Positions 1-5,606 of a DNA stretch of 12,277 nt are shown here, one piece after another (within the stretch, counting starts at the first letter, position 1; every line of letters begins with the position of its first letter). The position numbers and the translations under genes are program-made. Under the pieces are notes generated by a model, which saw nothing but the letters and a program-made list of their open reading frames with translations, searched no databases and was not told the DNA's origin. Source of the DNA: Stramenopiles sp. TOSAG23-3 (taxonomy: Eukaryota > Sar); NCBI GenBank assembly GCA_900128585.1, contig LT642695.1, positions 1 to 12,277 of the forward strand. Direction: 5' to 3'.

Positions 1-3
1 GAA

Positions 4-2241
4 CTAATCAAAACTCTTCGAATCCATTACAAACGCGAGGGTGTCCTCGTCGAGGGCCATCAACCCGTTGTTCGAATTTGCCTCAGCAGAACATTGGGAC
101 GAGGAGGCAGCTAGGGGGGCGGCCGTACATGTTCGGGTTAAGTACGCCAAACATGTATTTGCAATGGCGGGGGCATTGACGCTTGTATTGGCATTCTTGT
201 ACTCTTTTTTGCACCCTTTGGAGTAAAGGGGGTAGAAGGACAAGAACCCATCATGGTGCAACTCCAAACTCTTCCTGCAGAGCGCCAAAATTGCCTCTGG
301 GCTCTTGTCGACCGGCTTAGAGATCAACGGCTTCGAATTCGTCCCGGACAAGCAATACTCCCCGTGCTGGCGCACGTGAAACTCTGAGGAACCTCCACCG
401 TATTCCCGGTTGTTGAATTTCTTTAGGAACGCGATTGGGTCAAAAACACCGTGCAAGACGTGGTTCGAGAATTTCATTCTAGAAAAAAAGCCATCGGCGT
501 TCGTTATTAGGCCCTTGTATGGGGCTGCCCCTCCCCAAGCTTGGAACGGCCAATGGCCTTTGCACTTCGACGGTGTCGTTAAACACACGGGGTCCATAGC
601 AATCCGGTTCAGTTTCCTGGACACAACATAGCTGTGGAAACTCACTTTTATCTTCCCCAGTAACGATGCTGTGGTTCTGCAAACTAACTTCGGCGATGTA
701 CGAACAGGTGCGATGCCGTCATTTCTTTCACTGCAGCCACTCCACGACCATTCATATCCAGACTTTTCTTTGAATATTTTACGCAAAGATGCTTTTATTC
801 TCGTCCAGTCGTCTTCCGTTGAGATTTCTACCATAAATTTGATAGAAGACCGCATCACTCCTAAGTGCTTTGGGGTTACGCCAAAATTACCCCCCCACGT
901 TAGCGCGCCAAACAGCGATCCTTCAACGACCCACCAAGGGGTGTGTGCGGCTTCGTTCAACCCCGCCCATGTACTTGAGAAGACTTCGTTGTAATGGCGA
1001 AACGAAGTCGTCATGCACTCCTCATCTGGGCATTGCCGCTTCAAAAATGCTTCGCACGTCTGCGCTTGGGGGACAGGGCGTGCAACGCTTCGGCCAGCGG
1101 CTTTGGATTCATTTGCACACCCTTTTGAATGTAGGGGGTAAAACGAGGCGTACCCGTCGCGGTACAAATACATGCTCTTCTCGCACCTTTCCAGTATCGC
1201 GCTTGGGCTGTTGTCCGCGGGTACAGGAATAATGCGGGGGTTCCCTATCCCCGCTAAACAGTACTCGGTAGTTGGGGACGCGAGTTCCCTCTGGCGTTGC
1301 ATCGGCCCGTTTTGGTTCCGGGTGCTATTCCATAATGTGATTATCGCGATGGGGTCATACACACAACGCAGGGTGTGGTCCCCGTACTTGACGATCGGGA
1401 ACTGGCCGGCCTTGTTGGCAAAAAGGCCCAAATACGGGGCGTTGCCTCCCCAGGCTTGAAACGGATACTTTCCTTTGCACTTCGTACTGTTTCCAAAACA
1501 GACGGGGTCCATTGCAATTTGGTTCAATTTTGAAGAAACGACATAACTGCTAAAGGCCGCATTGACCACACCCCCCGGCACATTCGCCTCGGCGTCCCAG
1601 ATGTAGCACGTGAGTTTGGGAGACTTACGGGAGGGGGCGACGTTTGGGTTGCTTTCCTGGCACGTAGCCCAGGACCAACTTGGATGCGTTTTGGAAAGAA
1701 TAAAGCGACGCAGTGCGCTCTTTACCCTGTACCAATCGGCGTCATCATGGATTTCTAACATAAACTCCAAATCGACACCCGGAATTTGAACCCGGTTCGT
1801 GGAGTACCCAAAATTGTCCCCAACCCGCAGCGCCCCGATTGCGGTGTTTCCTGTGACCCACCACGGCAAATGGGTGGCATTATCCAGTGCATCCACGACG
1901 TCTGCCAGGGCTTCGCGAAAAATTCGCTCTACGCCTAGTTCAAGGGAGGGCGCTGGGGAGGGCAGCCTGGCTGGTTTAGAGAGCTTGAGCTTCTTCGGCG
2001 TTGCTGCCGCTTTCTTCTTTCTGTGATGAAAGAGCTCCCTGGCTGGTTTAAACTCTTCCTTGGACTTATGCCCTGCTGCCGCGGTATCACTTTTGTGATG
2101 AGGGGACGCCGGGGCTGGTTTATGATGTCTGTGAGACGGCTTGCGCTTTGTGCGATGGTGATTGCGACGATGGTACCCGTCCACGGGAAACAAAAACAAC
2201 AGGAGGACAAAGACGAACCCGAATCGAAAGGCAGCTTCCAT
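4..2241 (-). CDS. Secretory-pathway protein with two tandem LicD/fukutin-like cysteine-rich domains
   Basis: A 745-residue protein with an ATG start at 2241 and a TAG stop at 4-6. Residues 3-22 are a hydrophobic signal peptide or type II anchor. A His/Lys/Pro-rich stem follows (about 23-98), then two copies of a ~300-residue domain (about 103-404 and 412-705) and a short Ser/Asn-rich tail. Shared blocks include PWWV (126/435), GALxxGxNFG (136/445), IAMDPVC (242/547), PFQAWGG (260/565) and SFYPLxSKGC (366/668). Nine cysteines are kept in register, and sequons at N121, N251, N305, N377 and N685 suit an oxidising lumen or cell surface. The GALR...NFG...VDLEF stretch resembles the start of the LicD/fukutin/FKRP nucleotidyltransferase fold (GTLLGAxR followed by acidic residues), which points to phospho-sugar or phosphocholine transfer. 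That family call is an inference from short motifs. Copy 2 lacks the acidic pair. It could instead be an undescribed secreted domain family. Confidence 0.85.
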   Translation of the reverse strand: MEAAFRFGFVFVLLLFLFPVDGYHRRNHHRTKRKPSHRHHKPAPASPHHKSDTAAAGHKSKEEFKPARELFHHRKKKAAATPKKLKLSKPARLPSPAPSLELGVERIFREALADVVDALDNATHLPWWVTGNTAIGALRVGDNFGYSTNRVQIPGVDLEFMLEIHDDADWYRVKSALRRFILSKTHPSWSWATCQESNPNVAPSRKSPKLTCYIWDAEANVPGGVVNAAFSSYVVSSKLNQIAMDPVCFGNSTKCKGKYPFQAWGGNAPYLGLFANKAGQFPIVKYGDHTLRCVYDPIAIITLWNSTRNQNGPMQRQRELASPTTEYCLAGIGNPRIIPVPADNSPSAILERCEKSMYLYRDGYASFYPLHSKGCANESKAAGRSVARPVPQAQTCEAFLKRQCPDEECMTTSFRHYNEVFSSTWAGLNEAAHTPWWVVEGSLFGALTWGGNFGVTPKHLGVMRSSIKFMVEISTEDDWTRIKASLRKIFKEKSGYEWSWSGCSERNDGIAPVRTSPKLVCRTTASLLGKIKVSFHSYVVSRKLNRIAMDPVCLTTPSKCKGHWPFQAWGGAAPYKGLITNADGFFSRMKFSNHVLHGVFDPIAFLKKFNNREYGGGSSEFHVRQHGEYCLSGTNSKPLISKPVDKSPEAILALCRKSLELHHDGFLSFYPLYSKGCKKEYKNANTSVNAPAIANTCLAYLTRTCTAAPLAASSSQCSAEANSNNGLMALDEDTLAFVMDSKSFD
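127..1008 (-). repeat. Domain copy 2 of the internal duplication (residues ~412-705), acidic pair lost
   Basis: This is the second domain copy, with cysteines at 503, 521, 553, 560, 630, 655, 677, 697 and 705 matching copy 1. The residues aligned to D157 and E159 are S466 and K468 (codons 844-846 and 838-840). GALR becomes GALT, while the surrounding fold residues (PWWV, NFG, FMxEI, DPVC, PFQAWGG) are kept. This suggests a structural or binding role rather than catalysis, if copy 1 is an enzyme at all. Confidence 0.83.
1030..1935 (-). repeat. Domain copy 1 of the internal duplication (residues ~103-404)
   Basis: This is the first of two in-frame domain copies. It keeps D157 and E159 in the VDLEF stretch, the position where LicD-type enzymes carry metal-binding acidic residues. 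Cysteines at 194, 212, 248, 255, 328, 353, 375, 396 and 404 all have partners in copy 2. The best block, residues 232-274, matches copy 2 at 31 of 43 positions by eye. The offset between copies shrinks from 309 to 305 to 302 residues along the domain, so only a few small indels separate them. Confidence 0.85.
1957..2172 (-). repeat. Three 72-bp in-frame tandem repeats coding a His/Lys/Pro stem
   Basis: Residues 24-47, 48-71 and 72-95 form three 24-residue units. KPA falls at 41-43, 65-67 and 89-91, exactly 24 apart. Units 2 and 3 also share HH(K/R) at 48/72, AAA at 54/78, K at 59/83 and KPAR at 65/89. The DNA shows the same 72-bp period: the 8-mer ctggttta starts at 1971, 2043 and 2115; gctgccgc at 2003 and 2075; tgtgatga at 2022 and 2094. 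The segment is a strongly basic, presumably unstructured linker between the membrane end and the folded domains. Confidence 0.85.
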
Positions 2242-2337
2242 TTATGGATATACGCCTCCAGGCACTTCAAACGTTTCTTCCTACACTCACAAAAATCGAA
2301 GAGGAAGGAATGCAACCAATTAGATCCTTTTCTTTGG

Positions 2338-2344
2338 TTTTATA
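2338..2344 (-). promoter_or_regulatory. TATA box of the duplicated-domain gene
   Basis: The minus strand reads CTTATAAAACC here, a canonical TATAAAA. Its first T (2344) lies 103 bases before the A of the ATG at 2241. There is no ATG on the minus strand between the box and the start codon, so a transcript beginning about 30 bp downstream would use 2241 as its first ATG after a ~70-nt leader. Confidence 0.6.
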
Positions 2345-2432
2345 AGGGAATATTTTAAATGTGAAGAAAGCAACAGATTATAATTTGGATGAGTTGCCGA
2401 CTAGATTGTTTCACATATGACCAGGCCAAGCA

Positions 2433-2438
2433 TTTATT
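2433..2438 (-). terminator. Possible polyadenylation hexamer for the channel gene
   Basis: The plus strand reads tttatt, giving AATAAA on the coding strand about 213 nt past the channel stop codon and about 90 bp before the next gene's TATA box. Its position between genes is sensible, but AT-rich DNA produces this hexamer by chance, and many protists do not use it. Confidence 0.25.
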
Positions 2439-2529
2439 TTGTTAAACAAAAACCAAACGACAAGAATCAGTTTTGTTGTGCATCGGCGGCGGTGGTACCG
2501 GTAGACTGCTCGAGAAAAAATATTCACCA

Positions 2530-2540
2530 GGAGGAACACA
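2530..2540 (-). promoter_or_regulatory. Shared 3'-flank motif, copy downstream of the channel gene
   Basis: This is an exact 11-base match to the element at 5402-5412, in the same orientation relative to the upstream gene. It lies about 110 nt after the channel stop; the other copy lies about 195 nt after the UTP10 stop. Confidence 0.35.
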
Positions 2541-2650
2541 GCATAGAAATAGAAATATCATAGACCTATAGCTACTATACGACTATCCTGATGATGATGA
2601 TTATTATTACTTTCTTCAATAAATAATATATAAAATAAAATATAAAGTTT

Positions 2651-4906
2651 TTACGACGACGATGAGTTGTTGTTCCCTCCCACAAGCAGAACGATAACAA
2701 GGACAAACGTCACAAAGGCAACACCGGCAACCACTGCGCCCAACAACAAAACTTTCTTTTCGCTTGACTCTTGCGTTTCTACCAATCGTTTAATTTTTAC
2801 ATCTAAATCGTTGTCAAACTTCATTTGTCGCTTCAATATTTTCTCTGTGGTATCAGCCAGAGCACGATGCCGGTCTTCCATTAACTGCAAGACTTTTGCC
2901 GCGCTGCCACTTACGCTCGTGTTTATTTTATGGCGTCGTTTCGGGCTTGGGGACTCGGCCATTGGCGATGCCCTCGCTTTAACAGGTGATCGGCGCGGCT
3001 TAGGAGACGTCACCTCTTGGGACATTGCCAATTCTTGCTCCGCTTCTTGAATTACATCCTCCGTGTGCTTTCTTTCTCCCGCTGTTTCAGGAGGCGTGTG
3101 CAGCCTTGCCGCGTTGGGGCGCGCATTTACTCCGGCAAGCCCGGCCTTTTCTAGCGTTCGTTCTTCGTCAACTTCTCCCAATTGCATGTACGCGCTCCGT
3201 TTAACGGGGATCATTGGGGGCATCTTCCATTTTCCTTGCGAGTATGCCACAAGTGCTTTACGAAATGCAGTCTGGATGGCATACCTTCTCACCCGCGGCT
3301 TAATCTTGGGCAGTTCATTTCTATCAAAAATCTCTTCCAAATCTCGTTTCGTTAGCGTGAAAACGTCGCAGTACGTAATGCTACGAACATTGTAGTCTCG
3401 TTTGGCATTGTGCATGACGAAATCGTCGCCAATCAAGCGCCCGCTACTAATGATCTGCCCCTTCATCGCAACGACCCCGCGCTGGACCATGTACATTTTT
3501 TCGGTTGGCTCCCCCATCCGGATAATCAATTCTTGAGGTGCAAAAGCTTCCGGCAGCAGTTTCATGGACACCTCCACACAGAATGTCTTTGACTCTTCTT
3601 TGGTGACACCTGCCGGGTTGAAAAACGGAACTTTGTCGAGCCATGCGCTGTTGATGTAGGAGGCAACTTCACCGCGAAGTGTGGGAGACATTTCTACTAG
3701 CAGAGCCTGGTAATACTTTTGTCGGTTCATCTGCTTGCAGTAGTTAAAGTACTCTCTCAAACGTACCCTCATTTCGTTGGGCATCTGGTTCTCTTCCATG
3801 TACAGGTTCAGTTCGTCCATCTGCTGGTTAAACTTACTCGTGGCTTGGTCCATCAGCGCAATCACACCGCACACGGTCCCAATCACGTACGCATACGTGC
3901 TTGCACCCAAGAGCATTGCAATGACGCACAGAAATTGTTCGCCCACCGTGACAGGGACAATGTCCCCATAACCTATCGTAGTAACCGTCATGACAGCCCA
4001 GTACAACCCAGCCAGATACACTTGGAAAGGGTCGTCTTTGAGCACCGCGAAAATCCCGCCCGGGATGCCATCGGCCCGATGCTCTGTTGCCCAATTTTTT
4101 GGTTCGCCGATGCGATCCCTGTGATCTTCAAGTCCTAAAATGATACCCCAGGCACAGGCAAGCCAGTGTGCCGCCGTGAGGATCATGACTATAAATTTTA
4201 TCATTGTCTGCATACCGTAACTGATACCGATACGAGATTGAAGGCGCTTGATGATTCGACTTCCTTTAAATATTCGGAGTAGCTTTGCGAGACGGAGCAA
4301 TCGAATGGCTCTCAAGATTTTCAGCTGTTGGATTGCTTCGTTCTGCATCACAGCGCCCAAGGTGTCAAAAGGCAAAATGGACACAAAATCGATGCTGAAC
4401 CACCCCGTCAAGTAATGCTTTGCAATCCTTTTGTGGTTTATCACCCAGCCGCCAGTCTCGTTGCTATAAAACGGGGTGAAGAACTGCAAGAACAGATCGC
4501 ACAAAAAGAGCACGTCTACGATTCGGTTTAGACCAAACAAAAAGTTAAACTTTGTCTCTACAAACCCGGTCTCGAATGGGGTCACAATTGCCGTATAAAT
4601 CAGCAGTACCATCATAAGCACGTCCCAGTTGATCTGGAACGAGCTCTTTGGATTTATGATATACTTCGCATCGCTGGGAATGCGGGCGCGGGACTTGTCG
4701 ACAAATTGCCGAGTGGAACTCGAATTAACGTCCGGTTCTTCTTCGTCTGGATCAGTGGGGTCAGTACTCTGCATGTTTTCGTATTTGGAAATGATTGGAA
4801 CATCGAAGTCTTCCTCATCCTCGTTTTTTTCCTTTTGATTCCCTTGATGGTTCAATTTATACGCGTTGCCTCGAGTGGCGTTGTTCCGATTCGTTGCATG
4901 CAACAT
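2651..4906 (-). CDS. Voltage-gated K+ channel, CNG/HCN/EAG superfamily, with C-terminal membrane anchor
   Basis: From the first in-frame ATG (4904-4906; A at -3) the protein has 751 residues. The frame stays open upstream only to a TTG at 4954 and a stop at 5006-5008. An Asn-rich and acidic N-terminus precedes S1 (about 92-116), with S2 about 126-144, S3 about 167-179 and S4 about 195-213 carrying R199, R202, R205, K208 and R211. S5 is about 234-258, then a pore loop with TIGYGD (310-315), which indicates K+ selectivity, and S6 about 324-351. A C-linker (352-439) and a cyclic-nucleotide-binding fold (about 440-529) follow. The pocket is divergent: D494 stands where HCN/CNG channels have Glu, R503 is kept, and Asp-Tyr replaces Thr-Ala. 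The C-terminal arm adds proline-directed Ser/Thr sites (633-655), a predicted coiled coil (about 669-717) and a 25-residue hydrophobic segment (719-743). Channel identity is firm; ligand and gating sign are unknown. Confidence 0.93.
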   Translation of the reverse strand: MLHATNRNNATRGNAYKLNHQGNQKEKNEDEEDFDVPIISKYENMQSTDPTDPDEEEPDVNSSSTRQFVDKSRARIPSDAKYIINPKSSFQINWDVLMMVLLIYTAIVTPFETGFVETKFNFLFGLNRIVDVLFLCDLFLQFFTPFYSNETGGWVINHKRIAKHYLTGWFSIDFVSILPFDTLGAVMQNEAIQQLKILRAIRLLRLAKLLRIFKGSRIIKRLQSRIGISYGMQTMIKFIVMILTAAHWLACAWGIILGLEDHRDRIGEPKNWATEHRADGIPGGIFAVLKDDPFQVYLAGLYWAVMTVTTIGYGDIVPVTVGEQFLCVIAMLLGASTYAYVIGTVCGVIALMDQATSKFNQQMDELNLYMEENQMPNEMRVRLREYFNYCKQMNRQKYYQALLVEMSPTLRGEVASYINSAWLDKVPFFNPAGVTKEESKTFCVEVSMKLLPEAFAPQELIIRMGEPTEKMYMVQRGVVAMKGQIISSGRLIGDDFVMHNAKRDYNVRSITYCDVFTLTKRDLEEIFDRNELPKIKPRVRRYAIQTAFRKALVAYSQGKWKMPPMIPVKRSAYMQLGEVDEERTLEKAGLAGVNARPNAARLHTPPETAGERKHTEDVIQEAEQELAMSQEVTSPKPRRSPVKARASPMAESPSPKRRHKINTSVSGSAAKVLQLMEDRHRALADTTEKILKRQMKFDNDLDVKIKRLVETQESSEKKVLLLGAVVAGVAFVTFVLVIVLLVGGNNNSSSS
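2678..2752 (-). other. Seventh, C-terminal transmembrane segment of the channel
   Basis: Residues 719-743 are an unbroken hydrophobic run rich in Val, Leu, Ala, Gly and Phe. Two lysines precede it and only Gly, Asn and Ser follow. Because the CNBD is cytoplasmic, this would be a tail anchor with the C-terminus outside or lumenal, making seven membrane spans instead of the family's usual six. Confidence 0.75.
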
Positions 4907-5002
4907 ATTCCCGTTTGCCTCGTTCCTTTTCCCACCTTGCCGTGCGTTTATCAAAGTAACGTTTGCTAAACCTGCTGACGAACTTGTTTCACGGAATAGA
5001 CT

Positions 5003-5010
5003 ATTTCATA
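5003..5010 (-). promoter_or_regulatory. TATA-like element of the channel gene
   Basis: The minus strand reads TATGAAAT, one mismatch from TATAAAA. Its first T (5010) is 104 bases before the A of the ATG at 4906, matching the spacing of the better TATA boxes of the two neighbouring genes. The only ATG nearby on this strand (5007-5009) lies inside the element itself, so it would be upstream of the transcript start. Alone this would be weak; the shared spacing lifts it. Confidence 0.4.
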
Positions 5011-5206
5011 AAATGAATCAAGGACATTGGTCAATCTAGAAAATGTTATCGATGAAAATTTCTACAGATATAATTGGAATTCTATTGACTATACGTAGCA
5101 CGCTGGACGCTGGAGGGGGGGGTACAATCCGCCTTCAGAGTTTATTAACGACGGATTCATATTTTTAAATATATAATTAAGGTAGTCAAGTACAATATGA
5201 TCATAC

Positions 5207-5227
5207 TAATGAATGTATTATTCATTA
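5207..5227. repeat. AT-rich inverted repeat, 8-bp arms
   Basis: TAATGAAT (5207-5214) and ATTCATTA (5220-5227) are perfect inverted copies around a 5-nt loop. It sits in the most AT-rich part of the spacer, where short palindromes arise easily, so function is doubtful. Confidence 0.4.
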
Positions 5228-5343
5228 ATCAGTATATAAACAAAATCGTGTTATATTATTACCTTAACAAGAAGCTAAACCACAACGGTAAAAAAACGAA
5301 ACACAAAATATAAAGTGAATACTACTACGATGATGTGTGTATG

Positions 5344-5349
5344 TTTATT
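5344..5349 (-). terminator. Possible polyadenylation hexamer for UTP10
   Basis: The plus strand reads tttatt, giving AATAAA on the coding strand about 258 nt after the UTP10 stop. The order stop, shared GGAGGAACACA element, AATAAA is the same as after the channel gene. Chance occurrence in AT-rich DNA is quite possible. Confidence 0.25.
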
Positions 5350-5401
5350 ATTTTTTTCTTCTCGATCTTTTATTCGAAAGCACGTCTTTGCTATATTTGA
5401 T

Positions 5402-5412
5402 GGAGGAACACA
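5402..5412 (-). promoter_or_regulatory. Shared 3'-flank motif, copy downstream of UTP10
   Basis: The plus strand reads GGAGGAACACA; the coding (minus) strand reads TGTGTTCCTCC. The same 11-mer occurs at 2530-2540 downstream of the channel stop, with partial similarity on both sides (atatt before it and CA, AG after it). On the transcribed strand it is GU/C-rich, as 3'-end processing elements often are. Its role is inferred. Confidence 0.35.
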
Positions 5413-5521
5413 ACAGAGAACCACACACCACACAGCAGGGCGTTCTTATGTTTTAGAAGAAGCGAAAGTAACCTTCGTTCTATTTTTGGTGGGATATAAA
5501 TTAATTCTTAAAATAAGATCT

Positions 5522-5547
5522 TGAAAGATATTTTAGTCTATCTTTCA
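5522..5547 (-). terminator. 9-bp hairpin in the UTP10 3' flank
   Basis: TGAAAGATA (5522-5530) and TATCTTTCA (5539-5547) pair perfectly around an 8-nt loop, beginning 60 nt after the UTP10 stop codon. In the mRNA this would be a 3' UTR stem-loop. It could affect stability or 3'-end formation; no known family was recognised. Confidence 0.4.
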
Positions 5548-5606
5548 CTAACTGTGTGTCTTATGCTTGTCGTGTCTACAAAACGACTCAGAGCAATTCG
5601 TATTAT

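Larger units (their letters stand above)
2242..2650. other. Spacer between channel 3' end and duplicated-domain gene promoter
   Basis: This AT-rich stretch of 409 bp has no credible gene. On the minus strand it carries the channel's 3' region, then the promoter of the next gene. It holds a trinucleotide run (gat/att units, about 2590-2610) close after the channel stop, the motif GGAGGAACACA (plus strand, 2530-2540) that recurs downstream of UTP10, and a minus-strand AATAAA at 2433-2438, about 213 nt after the stop, that could be a polyadenylation signal. The TATA box lies at 2338-2344. Confidence 0.6.
4907..5606. other. AT-rich spacer between UTP10 3' end and channel promoter
   Basis: These 700 bp have no credible gene. 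On the minus strand they hold the UTP10 3' region with a 9-bp hairpin (5522-5547), the GGAGGAACACA motif (plus strand, 5402-5412) also seen after the channel gene, and an AATAAA at 5344-5349. A very AT-rich block with a palindrome (5207-5227) follows, then a G8 run at 5115-5122 beside a 7-bp near-tandem (gctggac, gctggag), and the channel's TATA-like element near 5003-5010. No tRNA-like or other RNA fold was recognised. Confidence 0.6.

Noticed and set aside
1935-2315. Minus-strand open frame of 126 codons overlapping the 5' end of the duplicated-domain gene
   Set aside because: It is a shifted reading of the 72-bp repeat region and leader. It runs across the better-supported ATG at 2241 and shows no conserved features.
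2590-2611. Trinucleotide run (gat/att) possibly coding or regulatory
   Set aside because: It is a short simple-sequence tract just after the channel stop and is best treated as a microsatellite.
3719-4138. Plus-strand open frame of 139 codons
   Set aside because: It is antisense to the channel's S6, pore and C-linker, with no domain signal of its own.
5100-5145. G-rich patch with G8 run that might be an RNA gene or G-quadruplex
   Set aside because: Only one G run of 3 or more is present, so there is no quadruplex. No cloverleaf or other recognised RNA fold could be drawn.
5315-5524. Plus-strand open frame of about 69 codons in the long spacer
   Set aside because: It begins at GTG (first ATG at 5330), has low-complexity hydrophobic content, overlaps the UTP10 3' flank elements, and has no family resemblance.
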